Positions 18,384-27,115 of a stretch of 64,000 nucleotides of DNA are shown one piece after another (position 1 is the stretch's first letter; each line of letters starts with the position of its first letter). This DNA comes from Cedecea neteri (GTDB lineage: Bacteria > Pseudomonadota > Gammaproteobacteria > Enterobacterales > Enterobacteriaceae), in contig NZ_CP009451.1 in assembly GCF_000757825.1 (NCBI RefSeq), positions 2,666,001 through 2,730,000 on the forward strand, given 5' to 3'. Both the position numbers and the translations under genes were made by a program. The notes under the pieces were generated by a model. It saw only the letters and a list, made by a program, of their open reading frames with translations. It was not told the DNA's origin and did not search any database.

Positions 18384-18520
18384 CCCTCACCCCGGCCCTC
18401 TCCCTCGAAGGGATAGGGGGAAGATCTGAGTCTGATGTCTCTCCTCGTTCAGAAATGGGAGAAGCTGTGGTTGAACTCGATCTGTCCCCTCGCCCCTATG
18501 GGGAGAGGGTTAGGGTGAGG
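18384..18520. repeat. Palindromic repeat between fdhF and hypF, overlapping the hypF start
   Basis: CCCTCACCCCGGCCCTCTCCC opens the element and GGGGAGAGGGTTAGGGTGAGGGG closes it (split arms, each shared with the copies at 7187 and 13185). The middle is diverged. The right arm runs into the predicted hypF ribosome binding site and GTG start, so the repeat marks the 5' boundary of the gene. Confidence 0.85.
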
Positions 18521-20773
18521 GGCACCGTACTCCGCATTCGCGGCAAAGTGCAGGGCGTTGGCTTTCGCCCGTTTGTCTGGCAAATCGCACAGCGCCTTAA
18601 GCTGGTGGGCGACGTCTGCAACGACGGCGAAGGTGTTGTGGTTCGCCTGGAGGCCAGCCCGGAAGCGTTTCTGGGCGAGCTTTACGCACATTGCCCGCCG
18701 CTGGCTCGCATCGACAGCGTGGTGCAGCAGCCCATGACCTGGGACGTTTTGCCTGCGGACTTTAGCATTCGCCACAGCGGCAGCGGCGCGATGGACACCC
18801 AAATCGTGCCGGATGCCGCCACCTGCCCCGAATGCCTGCGTGAGCTGAACGATCCCGCCGACCGCAGATACCGCTACCCGTTTATCAATTGCACCCACTG
18901 TGGGCCGCGCTTCACCATCATCCGCGCGATGCCTTATGACCGTCCGTCCACGGTGATGGCGGCGTTTCCGCTCTGTAAGGCTTGCGATGAGGAATATCGC
19001 AACCCGATGGACAGGCGTTTTCACGCTCAGCCGGTAGCCTGCCCGGACTGCGGGCCGCAGATTTTCTGGCAGCAGGGAGAGCAACGACTCGAGGGCGAGC
19101 TGGCGCTTGCACAGGCCGTTGCCGCGCTGCACGAGGGCAAAATCGTTGCGGTGAAAGGCCTCGGCGGTTTTCATCTTGCCGTGGATGCCCGTAACGATGC
19201 CGCCGTTGAACGCCTCCGGGCGCGTAAGCAGCGGCCTGCCAAACCGCTGGCGGTGATGATTGCTACGACCGAAGGGCTGCCCGAGCAGGCCGTGGCGCTG
19301 CTTTCAACTCCCGCTGCGCCGGTAGTGCTGGTGGCAAGCAACTGCCTGCATGGGCTGAGCGCTGCCGTAGCGCCGGGGCGGAATGAAATCGGCGTGATGT
19401 TGCCCGCCAATCCCCTCCAGCACCTGCTGGCGCAGGACTTCGGCGGCCCGCTGGTGATGACCTCCGGAAACCTGAACGGCAGACCGCCAGCTGTTGATAA
19501 TGCCCAGGCTCTTCAGGATCTTGAGGCTATTGCCGACGGCTTTCTGCTGCATAACCGCGACATTCTTCAGCGCATGGACGACTCCGTTGTGCGCCCCAGC
19601 GGCGAAATGCTGCGTCGTGCACGGGGCTTTGTGCCCGATGCACTGCCTTTGCCTGCGGGCTTTAAAGACCTGCCGCCGATTCTGGCGCTGGGCGGCGATC
19701 TTAAAAATACCTTCTGCCTGGTTCGCGGCGGGCAGGCGGTGCTCAGCCAGCACCTTGGCGATCTGGCTCAGGAAGGCGTGGAGGCTCAATGGCAGCGTTC
19801 GCTGGCGCTGATGAGCGAGATCTACGGCTTTACAGCTGAACATGTCGCGCTCGACGCTCACCCCGGCTACTGCAGCTCGCAGCTGGGGCGTGAAATGGCG
19901 CTGCCGGTCAGCGAAGTGCTGCATCACCACGCCCACGCGGCGGCCTGCCTGGCCGAACACGGCTGGCCGCTGAACGGCGGCAAGGTGATTGCCCTCGCGC
20001 TGGACGGCATTGGCTATGGTGAGGACGGCAAGATTTGGGGCGGGGAATGCCTGCTGGTGAATTACCGCCGCTGCGTACACCTTGGCGGACTGCCTGCCGT
20101 GGCTCTACCGGGTGGCGATTTGGCGGCCGTGCAGCCGTGGCGCAACCTGCTGGCGCAATGCGAGGCGTTTGTGCCCGGCTGGCAGCGCTATCCCGAAACG
20201 GAAGCTATCAGGGCGCAGAACTGGCAGCCGCTGGCTAGAGCCGTGTCACGCGGGGTTAACGCTCCGTTGGCCTCTTCTTGCGGACGTCTGTTTGATGCGG
20301 TTGCCGCCGCGCTTAACTGCGCGCCCTGGCAGCAAAGCTACGAAGGCGAAGCCGCCTGCCGCCTTGAGGTGCTGGCGCTGGAGGCGGGCCCCTGTTCGCA
20401 TCCGGTCACGCTGCCGTTGGTGAACGGTCATCTCGATTTCGCGGCGTTCTGGCGGCAGTGGTTTGGCTGGCAGGTCGAGGACGGCGCGCGGGCCTGGGCC
20501 TTCCACGATGCGCTGGCGAAAGGGCTTGCTGAGCTGGTTCGCCATCATGCGTTGCTGACCGGCGTAACCAACGTGGCCTGTTGTGGCGGCGTGCTGCACA
20601 ACCGTCTGCTGCGCGAGCGTCTCGCGTTCTACCTCTCCGATTTTAAAACTCTCTTCCCGATGCGGCTTCCGGCCGGCGACGGGGCGCTTTCCCTGGGGCA
20701 GGCAGTGGTTGCCGCTGCCCGCTATTTGAATCACCACAAGGATAAAAAAGATGTTAATGCGTGTTCTTCGTGA
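18515..20773 (+). CDS. hypF: Carbamoyltransferase HypF
   Basis: HypF makes the carbamoyl group for Ni-Fe cyanide ligands from carbamoyl phosphate and ATP. Domains in order are: acylphosphatase ([16 protein letters not shown] near residues 7-22); two zinc fingers ([11 protein letters not shown] with CTHCGPRF, and CKACDEEY with CPDCGPQ); a YrdC-like domain; and a Kae1-like domain with [14 protein letters not shown] and an ALDGIGYG metal/ATP segment. The GTG at 18515 gives 752 residues against 750 in E. coli, with a GGGAGAGGG ribosome binding site supplied by the palindromic repeat. The same frame stays open back to 18374, adding 47 repeat-derived residues if an upstream GTG or the ATG at 18455 is used. 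Confidence 0.93.
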   Translation: MRGTVLRIRGKVQGVGFRPFVWQIAQRLKLVGDVCNDGEGVVVRLEASPEAFLGELYAHCPPLARIDSVVQQPMTWDVLPADFSIRHSGSGAMDTQIVPDAATCPECLRELNDPADRRYRYPFINCTHCGPRFTIIRAMPYDRPSTVMAAFPLCKACDEEYRNPMDRRFHAQPVACPDCGPQIFWQQGEQRLEGELALAQAVAALHEGKIVAVKGLGGFHLAVDARNDAAVERLRARKQRPAKPLAVMIATTEGLPEQAVALLSTPAAPVVLVASNCLHGLSAAVAPGRNEIGVMLPANPLQHLLAQDFGGPLVMTSGNLNGRPPAVDNAQALQDLEAIADGFLLHNRDILQRMDDSVVRPSGEMLRRARGFVPDALPLPAGFKDLPPILALGGDLKNTFCLVRGGQAVLSQHLGDLAQEGVEAQWQRSLALMSEIYGFTAEHVALDAHPGYCSSQLGREMALPVSEVLHHHAHAAACLAEHGWPLNGGKVIALALDGIGYGEDGKIWGGECLLVNYRRCVHLGGLPAVALPGGDLAAVQPWRNLLAQCEAFVPGWQRYPETEAIRAQNWQPLARAVSRGVNAPLASSCGRLFDAVAAALNCAPWQQSYEGEAACRLEVLALEAGPCSHPVTLPLVNGHLDFAAFWRQWFGWQVEDGARAWAFHDALAKGLAELVRHHALLTGVTNVACCGGVLHNRLLRERLAFYLSDFKTLFPMRLPAGDGALSLGQAVVAAARYLNHHKDKKDVNACSS

Positions 20774-21773
20774 CAATCCACGAGCCGGCCTGCTGCTGGC
20801 GATTTTAGTGGCGGCCAACTTTGCCGCATGGGCCTGGGCTCTGGTGGCGTTTAACCACAGCTCGGCGCTGATGGCGGCAAGCCTGCTGGCCTGGTGCTAT
20901 GGCCTGCGCCACGCGGTAGATGCCGATCATATTGCCGCGATTGATAACGTGACCCGCAAAATGATGCAGCAGGGAAAGCGCCCGTTTGGCGTGGGGGCCT
21001 GGTTCTCGCTGGGCCACTCCAGCATTGTGATTCTGGCTTCTGTCGCCATTGCGGCCACGGCGGCGGCTTTCCAGCAAAAAATGGACTGGTTCCACGACGT
21101 TGGCGGCGTTATCGGCACCGCCGTTTCTGCCTGCTTCCTGCTGGCGATGGCGCTGGTGAACCTCGTTATTTTACGCGGCGTGTGGCGCAACTTCCGCCAG
21201 CTTAAACGCGGCGAGCCGCTGGCGGCAGACGCGACGGAAATGACCGGCGGCGGCATGATGAGCTGGCTGTTTAACTCCGTTTTCCGCCTGATCGGCAAAA
21301 GCTGGCACATGTATCTGGTCGGTTTCCTGTTCGGCCTGGGCTTTGATACCGCCACCGAAATCGGCGTGCTGGGCATTTCTGCCGCCAGCGCGTCCAGCGG
21401 GATGTCTATCTGGTCGATTCTGGTGTTCCCGGCGCTGTTTGCCAGCGGCATGGCGCTGGTGGATACCCTCGACAACGTGATTATGGTTGGCGCTTACGGC
21501 TGGGCCTTCAACAAGCCGCAGCGCAAGCTTTACTACAACATGACGATTACCGGCACTTCTGTGGTGGTGGCGTTGTTTATCGGCGGCCTCGAGGCGCTGG
21601 GCCTGCTGGCGGACAAGTTCGGGCTTGAGGACGGTATCTGGTCGTGGGTTGGCGCGCTCAACGATAACCTCGGCAACGCAGGATTTGTCGTCGTCGGGCT
21701 GTTTATCGCCTGCTGGGGAATTTCGATGCTGAACTACCGCTGGAAAGGGTACGACGCTTTAGTGGTGAGATAA
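20751..21773 (+). CDS. Nickel/cobalt transporter of the NiCoT (HoxN/NixA) family
   Basis: A 340-residue inner-membrane permease with about eight hydrophobic helices. The NiCoT signature [14 protein letters not shown] is near residues 53-66, and the other conserved motifs [13 protein letters not shown] and [11 protein letters not shown] are intact. It overlaps the end of hypF by 23 bp and has AAGGAT 7 bp before the ATG. It is therefore co-transcribed with hydN-fdhF-hypF, which implies nickel supply for hydrogenase-3. The family also moves cobalt, so nickel preference is inferred from context. E. coli uses the unrelated NikABCDE importer. Confidence 0.9.
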   Translation: MLMRVLRDNPRAGLLLAILVAANFAAWAWALVAFNHSSALMAASLLAWCYGLRHAVDADHIAAIDNVTRKMMQQGKRPFGVGAWFSLGHSSIVILASVAIAATAAAFQQKMDWFHDVGGVIGTAVSACFLLAMALVNLVILRGVWRNFRQLKRGEPLAADATEMTGGGMMSWLFNSVFRLIGKSWHMYLVGFLFGLGFDTATEIGVLGISAASASSGMSIWSILVFPALFASGMALVDTLDNVIMVGAYGWAFNKPQRKLYYNMTITGTSVVVALFIGGLEALGLLADKFGLEDGIWSWVGALNDNLGNAGFVVVGLFIACWGISMLNYRWKGYDALVVR

Positions 21774-21776
21774 AAA

Positions 21777-21799
21777 AACGGGGCCTTGAGCCCCGTTTT
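21777..21799. terminator. Bidirectional terminator between NiCoT and avtA
   Basis: AACGGGGC-CTTGA-GCCCCGTT is a perfect 8-bp stem followed by TTTTC. On the other strand an A/T run precedes avtA's 3' end. It serves the convergent NiCoT and avtA genes. Confidence 0.9.
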
Positions 21800-21812
21800 C
21801 TATTGCTGCTCG

Positions 21813-23066
21813 TTACCCGGCTTCCGCCCAGGCTCGCTCAATCTCTTCGGCCAGGATTTTCACCCCCGCCTCAATTTTTTCTGGCTCCGGCACATAGTTC
21901 ATGCGCATGCACTGGTGAGTGTGCGGCCACGGCTTATCCAGGCCTGGGAAGAAGTAATCGCCCGGCACCATCAGCACGCCGCGCTTTTTCAGGCGCTGGT
22001 ACAGCAGTTCGGTGGTGATAGGCAGGTCTTTAAACCACAGCCACAGGAAGATAGCGCCTTCCGGTTTGTGAATCAGGCAGCGCTCCGGCGACAGGTAGCG
22101 GCGAATAACGGCGATAGTTTCATGCACGCGCTGGTAGTAGAACGGCTTGATAACCGTCTCGGACAGGCGCAGCAGATCGTTACGCTTAATCATTTCGCAG
22201 GCCATAGCCGGGCCAATCCCGCCCGGCGCCAGGCTGATAATGCCGTTCATGTTGCCGATCGCGGAGATGATTTTCTCGTTCGCGATAATGATTCCGCAGC
22301 GGCTGCCCGGCAGGCCGAGCTTGGACAGGCTCATGCACAGGATGATGTTCGGGTTCCACAGCGGGCGGGCTTCGCTAAAGATAATGCCGGGGAACGGTAC
22401 GCCGTAAGCGTTATCGATAACCAGCGGAATACCGTGCTGGTTGGCCAGCGCGTCCAGCTTCATTAGCTCTTCATCGGTTATCACGTTGCCGGTCGGGTTA
22501 GTCGGGCGTGATACGCAAATCATGCCGGTATCTTCGCCGATATGCAGATGTTCGAAGTCAACGTGGTACTTAAACTGGCCTTCTGGCAGCAGTTCGATGT
22601 TCGGGCGAGTGGAGACAAACAGATCTTCTTCAAGCCCGGCATCCGCGTAGCCGATGTACTCCGGCGCCAGCGGGAAAAGCACCTTTTTGGTGCGGCCATC
22701 CGCATGACGTCCGGCGAAAAGGTTAAACAAGTAGAAAAACGCGCTCTGACTGCCGTTGGTTAGTGCAATATTCTGTGGTTCGATGTCCCAACCCAGTTCA
22801 TCGCGCAGCATTCCGGCAAGCAATTTTAGCAGTTCACTTTTCCCCTGCGGACCGTCGTAGTTGCATAGCGTGTCGGTCAGTTTGCCGCTGGCCAGCATCT
22901 CGGAAAGCAGCTGCTGGAAGTAGTCGTTCATCGCCGGGATTTGCGCAGGGTTACCGCCGCCAAGCATGATGGCGCCGGGCGTGCGCAGGCCGTCGTTGAG
23001 ATCCTCCATCAGGCGGGTAATGCCTGCATGGCGGGTAAATTTGTCGCCGAAAAGTGAAAACGTCAT
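21813..23066 (-). CDS. avtA: Valine-pyruvate aminotransferase AvtA
   Basis: A 417-residue fold type I PLP enzyme, the same length as E. coli AvtA. It interconverts valine/2-ketoisovalerate and alanine/pyruvate. The N-terminus is MTFSLFGDKFTRHAGITRLM. The PLP-binding lysine lies in MSLSKLGLPGSRCG, and ISRPTNPTGNV-type residues occur as VSRPTNPTGNVITDEE. It is monocistronic, convergent with the formate hydrogenlyase block and adjacent to malS as in E. coli. Confidence 0.96.
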   Translation of the reverse strand: MTFSLFGDKFTRHAGITRLMEDLNDGLRTPGAIMLGGGNPAQIPAMNDYFQQLLSEMLASGKLTDTLCNYDGPQGKSELLKLLAGMLRDELGWDIEPQNIALTNGSQSAFFYLFNLFAGRHADGRTKKVLFPLAPEYIGYADAGLEEDLFVSTRPNIELLPEGQFKYHVDFEHLHIGEDTGMICVSRPTNPTGNVITDEELMKLDALANQHGIPLVIDNAYGVPFPGIIFSEARPLWNPNIILCMSLSKLGLPGSRCGIIIANEKIISAIGNMNGIISLAPGGIGPAMACEMIKRNDLLRLSETVIKPFYYQRVHETIAVIRRYLSPERCLIHKPEGAIFLWLWFKDLPITTELLYQRLKKRGVLMVPGDYFFPGLDKPWPHTHQCMRMNYVPEPEKIEAGVKILAEEIERAWAEAG

Positions 23067-23261
23067 AACGTGGGTCTGCTGAATGCTTTTGAAAAGAGGC
23101 TAACCATAGCGCTACAAATAACGCCGTGCAAACCCGGTAAGCCTGGCCACTGTTGGTGAATATGCTGTGGGATTCGTGCTGTGTAGCAGGATATGTTGAA
23201 TGGCGGCGGCATCATTGATGCTGGCTCATATGATATTTTCTATGGGAAAACGGATGAAGTT

Positions 23262-23480
23262 CCGTTCACCTTGAGATCTGCTTCCCCTGCACTTTCAGCG
23301 CACGGTGAACGTGTCCGGGGGATAACGCCATCCCCCGAACAGCCCCGGCGCCCGGCGAGCTCATCGCCGCTAAAGCGGTAAACCCACCGGCTATCACCCA
23401 AACATTCGTGGTCGTTCCCGATTCGTTCCCGACGATCGCTCTCTTTCGCTGCTCCCGGCAGCTCAACCCCGCCTGAGTTG
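23262..23480 (-). repeat. Decayed, inverted copy of the structured repeat
   Basis: Read on the minus strand, this segment aligns with the 3' half of the copies at 23513 and 36297. It shares ACCGCTTTAGCGGCGAT, a CGGGGGAT/ATCCCCCG hairpin at the position of their 10-11 bp hairpin, GTTCACC pairing with GGTGAAC, and the terminal GTGAACGGAAC. The 5' half is only loosely similar. It lies head-to-head with the intact copy. Confidence 0.7.
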
Positions 23481-23512
23481 GGTCATAACCGGGGGCGATG
23501 AGAGCCGGGAAC

Positions 23513-23833
23513 AAGGGAGTGGCTGTAAGTCTTGAAGCGACAGTGATGTTCAGCGTGGCTGGGAACAAAAAGCGAGGCACGGTTCCGGCTTAAATCGCCT
23601 CCGTTTTCTCTCCGACTGGCCAGGGTCCGGACGTCGGGAACGGCCGGAGGCTGAGAGCGTCTGGAACGCATCTCAGCCGACCCAGGACTGGGAGATAAAA
23701 CGGAGGTCTGCCGCTTTAGCGGTCGATTTATTTGGCCGGGAGTCCGGGGTCTCGGGGAAGTGACGGTGACTTCCCCGAGTCGTTCACCGGTTCGGTGGTG
23801 ACATATGAAACCGAACTGGAAGTGAACGGAACC
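23513..23833 (+). repeat. Dispersed ~320-bp element, putative structured RNA (copy 1)
   Basis: This intergenic element is shared with 36297-36613. Stems visible by eye: P1 23585-23597/23724-23739; P2 23598-23613/23690-23706 with 15 of 16 pairs; an inner hairpin 23651-23676; CCGCTTTAGCGG at 23711-23722; an 11-bp perfect hairpin 23751-23779; and a closing stem CGTTCAC/GTGAACG at 23781-23787/23822-23828. P2 and the 23751 hairpin each show a compensatory change against copy 2. There is no convincing ORF and no T-run terminator. I do not recognise the family. Confidence 0.8.
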
Positions 23834-23863
23834 TTAGCCGAACTTAAATAGTCGATATGACGA

Positions 23864-25894
23864 CTATCGATTCCCCGCCCACACCACCATCACCTTGTCA
23901 TTGCCGCTGACCCGGCTAAAGGCATAGCCCTGTTTGACGCTTAACGTCGTTTGTTTTCCTGCGCCGATGGCCTGATGGCGGGCGCGGAACTGGCCCAGCG
24001 TCTGCCAGTGGGCAAGCGTTGCGGCCTGCTTGCTTGTGGCGTCCGGCCAGTTCATGTCCGAGCGGGTGCCCTGCAGCGGGTCAGACCCCGTTGGGCCAAA
24101 CGGTCTTTGCGTTTCATCGCCGTAGAAAATCTGTACCGCGCCTGGCGTGAGCAACAGCAGCTCCGCCGCTTTTTGTCCCCCTTCCCGGAACAGGCGGGTG
24201 TCGTGGGAGGACAGGTAGCTCAGCACGTTGAAGTGCTGGAGTTTGTCCGACATTTGTTGCCATGTGGGGGCAATCGTGGCCAGGCATTCCACCGCTTTGG
24301 CCGCCTGCTCCTGGTAGTCGAAGTTGATCATCGCGTCGAAGCCGTTCGCGTAGTAATCGCTTTTCATCACGCCGTGGCCCCAGGCTTCGCCCGTCATCCA
24401 GAACGGTGCATCATCGATTTTTTTGTCCGGGTTGGCCTGCTTCCATTCGGCTAATGCCGCACTGGACTGCATTTTTAATTGCTGCCAGGCCGCTTTTTCA
24501 ACGTGTTTTGCGGTATCTACCCTGAAACCATCAATGCCATAGTCACGTACCCATTGGCTAAGCCAGTGGCTCAGGTAGTCGCGAACGGTGTAGCCAGGTA
24601 TCACCTTCGCGGCGGTATCGGGCTTGTGGCGGTAAAATATCGGGAGTTCTGCCGGAGCGGTCGCTTCGGTTTTCAAATCGGGCAAGAAGGCGAGCGACAT
24701 AGTTAAGTCGTCGAAGCCAGGGTTGTCGTAATCGCCAATGTCCGTTCTGATCCAGGCCTTGCCCCACCACTTATCCCACGCGGCTTTGTCGCTAAAGTTG
24801 ATGTAGTCGTTAAAGCTGTGCCAGCTTTGGCCCGCCGCTGGCTTCCAGTCAGTCCAGCGCTCGCCGAGCGTTTTCCTGAGTTCCTCCCCTTTGAGATACA
24901 GCGCGCCAAACTGGTACTCCTGCATGTCGGCGAGCGTCGCATAGCCTGTGTGGTTCATGACAACGTCAAACAGAATGCGGATCCCGCGCCTGTGGGCTTC
25001 ATCCACCAGTTTGCGGAGCTCGGCTTCGTTACCCATGTTGGCGTCAAGCTTCGTCCAGTCCAGGGTGTAGTAACCGTGGTAGGCGTAGTGTGGGAAGTCG
25101 CCTTTGGTGCCGCCGCCCACCCAGCCGTGAATTTGCTCCAGCGGGGAGCTTATCCAGAGCGTGTTAACACCAAGCTGCTGCAGGTAATCCAGCCTGCTGG
25201 TGAGCCCCGCGAGGTCGCCTCCGTGGAAGGTGCCTATCTCCTGCATTCCGTCTTTGTGGCGGCCATAGCTGCTGTCGTTTGCAGGGTTGCCGTTTTCAAA
25301 ACGATCGGTCAGAACGAAGTAGACCGTCGCATTGTGCCAGCTAAACGGCGCTGGTTTTTCTACGGCTGCGGATTCCAGCAGCAATAAACCGTCGCTTCCG
25401 GCGGCAGGCATCAGCGTGATATGGCCTTGCTCAACTTTTGCCGTGCCTCCGCTGTAGAAATCACGCACCAGTGAACCTTCCGGGAAAGTACTGCTAACGT
25501 CGACGGTGAGTGGCTTTCCATCCCATTTAGGGCACTGCGCCACCGTCTGTTGAGGCTGGCTGCTGGCCTCGGGCTTAATGCTGAGCATCAGCGTGGGGGT
25601 ACCGCTGCGGGTATCTATCTGTGCCTGGTATTCTCCGGCTCGGAAAAGTCGCCACGCAGGCGCATCGCCTGAGCACGGCCTGAGTGAAAGAGCCTGATTA
25701 AGCTTGATGGTTTCTGCAGGCTGCCAGCATTGGTTATCTAGCTTCAGATTAAGCGGCAGCGAGCCTTTGGCCAGATGAGCGGTGCTGATGAACTGGCCCG
25801 GACCCGTTTCCTGAAAAGCAGGAAGTCCCGGTGCGGTCCAGCCTGCGTAAGCGAGGTAAGGCGTGAGTAAAAGACAGAGAGAGAACCGTTTCAT
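23864..25894 (-). CDS. malS: Periplasmic alpha-amylase MalS
   Basis: A 676-residue GH13 enzyme, exactly the E. coli length, that trims maltodextrins in the periplasm. The chosen start gives MKRFSLCLLLTPYLAYAG, a clear signal peptide, with AGGA 8 bp before the ATG. Upstream in-frame ATGs would add a non-signal extension. The catalytic segments are visible as DGFRVDTAKHV (nucleophile Asp), MTGEAWGHGV (acid/base Glu) and LSSHDTRLF. An N-terminal carbohydrate-binding-like region precedes the barrel. The 3' end lies about 30 bp from the structured repeat, and a short ATAGTCG/CGACTAT hairpin overlaps the stop codon. Confidence 0.96.
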   Translation of the reverse strand: MKRFSLCLLLTPYLAYAGWTAPGLPAFQETGPGQFISTAHLAKGSLPLNLKLDNQCWQPAETIKLNQALSLRPCSGDAPAWRLFRAGEYQAQIDTRSGTPTLMLSIKPEASSQPQQTVAQCPKWDGKPLTVDVSSTFPEGSLVRDFYSGGTAKVEQGHITLMPAAGSDGLLLLESAAVEKPAPFSWHNATVYFVLTDRFENGNPANDSSYGRHKDGMQEIGTFHGGDLAGLTSRLDYLQQLGVNTLWISSPLEQIHGWVGGGTKGDFPHYAYHGYYTLDWTKLDANMGNEAELRKLVDEAHRRGIRILFDVVMNHTGYATLADMQEYQFGALYLKGEELRKTLGERWTDWKPAAGQSWHSFNDYINFSDKAAWDKWWGKAWIRTDIGDYDNPGFDDLTMSLAFLPDLKTEATAPAELPIFYRHKPDTAAKVIPGYTVRDYLSHWLSQWVRDYGIDGFRVDTAKHVEKAAWQQLKMQSSAALAEWKQANPDKKIDDAPFWMTGEAWGHGVMKSDYYANGFDAMINFDYQEQAAKAVECLATIAPTWQQMSDKLQHFNVLSYLSSHDTRLFREGGQKAAELLLLTPGAVQIFYGDETQRPFGPTGSDPLQGTRSDMNWPDATSKQAATLAHWQTLGQFRARHQAIGAGKQTTLSVKQGYAFSRVSGNDKVMVVWAGNR

Positions 25895-26012
25895 ACGCAT
25901 CATCCTGTGGGGATTTATTGCGCAGTTTGCCACCGTTCAGACGGAGGGCGCTCATCCTGCGCCTACGTTATGCAGGGTGGAGCCGCAAGGGTGAGTGACG
26001 GCGTTAACGTTT

Positions 26013-26768
26013 TTATTTATTCGTCAGCCAGTGGCCGAAGTGCGCGGTCAGCGTATTGCGGGTGGCCAGTAGCTCATCGATCGTTTTGGTGAGCCTGGCG
26101 TTCAGGGTTTCACACTGCTCAAAACTGTAGTGGTTATCTGCCTGAAGGTTTGCCAGCTTTTCGTGTAGCTGGGTGACTTCCTCTTCCGCTTTGTAGCGCG
26201 CCTCCTGCTGGGTTTTTATCAGCTCGTCCGCGGCTTCCAGGCGCTGATACAGCTCGTTTTTTTCGCGTTGGTGAGTCTCCGCCAGCCCGGACCCGGACTC
26301 TTTCTGGCGGTTTAGCAGGCTTTTAAGCTCGTCAATTTCCCGCTGCATCACGCTGCGTACCAGGGCTGATTCTTTGAGGTGCATTTCCTGGCTGATATTC
26401 AGCGCTTTCTGGAGTTCTGCGACCTGTTTTTCATACCTGTGCAGGCGGGTGGTGGTTTCTGCTGTGTCGCCCTGAGCGGAACGCTGCTGGGCTTCACGCA
26501 ACTGGGCAAGCAGGCTGGCAGAGAGAGATTCTGCGTCTTTCAGGCGACGGAGGGTTTCCGGCGAGTCCTGGTAAACCGTTTTGGTCTGCGGCGGTTTTTC
26601 ACTGATGCGAACAAGATTAACGTTGACTAATGCCGCGCTAACCTCGGCCTGAATCTGCTCTTTGTTATGCGATTTCATGCGGTTGCATGCGCTGGCCAGG
26701 AAGCTGGCGGCTTCGTTGGCATTCGCCGTCGCAAAGGCTTTTTTTATCAGGTTCTGCACCAGGCTCAT
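26013..26768 (-). CDS. Coiled-coil protein with a DUF2786-like N-terminus, function unknown
   Basis: I do not recognise a named homologue. The 251-residue product begins MSLVQNLIKKAFATANANEA. Its first ~45 residues resemble the DUF2786 helical repeat (an alanine-rich helix with a conserved Glu-Ala pair). From about residue 70 to 235 it is strongly heptad-like, rich in Glu, Gln, Leu and Arg, and predicted to be a long coiled coil. There is no signal peptide or membrane segment. It lies between malS and bax, a junction with no such gene in E. coli K-12. Codon use resembles the neighbours. Confidence 0.75.
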   Translation of the reverse strand: MSLVQNLIKKAFATANANEAASFLASACNRMKSHNKEQIQAEVSAALVNVNLVRISEKPPQTKTVYQDSPETLRRLKDAESLSASLLAQLREAQQRSAQGDTAETTTRLHRYEKQVAELQKALNISQEMHLKESALVRSVMQREIDELKSLLNRQKESGSGLAETHQREKNELYQRLEAADELIKTQQEARYKAEEEVTQLHEKLANLQADNHYSFEQCETLNARLTKTIDELLATRNTLTAHFGHWLTNK

Positions 26769-27115
26769 GTTGCCAGTTTTCCTGTATCAAATGTTATTTG
26801 AGCGCCTTAACCCCGGTTGCACCTCTGCCAGGTTATTGCCGCCGCCACCTTAAAAATATAACCAATAATCTCACTCTCTAAACGCGGGAACAGCCCTCAG
26901 CAGTTCATTTTTTTCCTGCATCATGAACTGTGATTAACTCCCGAATTTTACAATACTTTTTATCACTATAAGAAGTTCATAGGTGACATTGTTTCGGAAT
27001 AGTACTATTTCTAAAGGTGCTCTGAGCGGTTAATTTTGATATAATTCGCACCTATTTTTCTAAAACCTTTTAAAAAATAAGGCACTGGAAACGATCGATC
27101 CGACCAGGAGAGCTA
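26769..27115 (+). promoter_or_regulatory. Intergenic region with the bax promoter
   Basis: This 347-bp A/T-rich spacer separates the divergent coiled-coil gene and bax. TGATATAAT at 27037-27045 is a perfect extended -10 element 70 bp before the bax ATG. No good -35 box is present at 17 bp, which fits an extended -10 promoter. Nothing else was recognised. Confidence 0.6.

Noticed and set aside
18374..18514. Upstream in-frame extension of hypF from the GTG at 18374
   Set aside because: It consists of palindromic repeat sequence. Known HypF proteins start just before the acylphosphatase motif. It is kept as a finding but not as the main start.
23266..23580. Minus-strand open frame of 104 codons inside the structured repeat
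   Set aside because: It has no homology or ribosome binding site. The region varies between copies in ways that preserve base pairing rather than reading frame.
23513..23833. Structured element as a retron or group II intron fragment
   Set aside because: No reverse transcriptase gene, no domain V-like hairpin with an AGC triad, and no paired msr/msd arrangement is visible.
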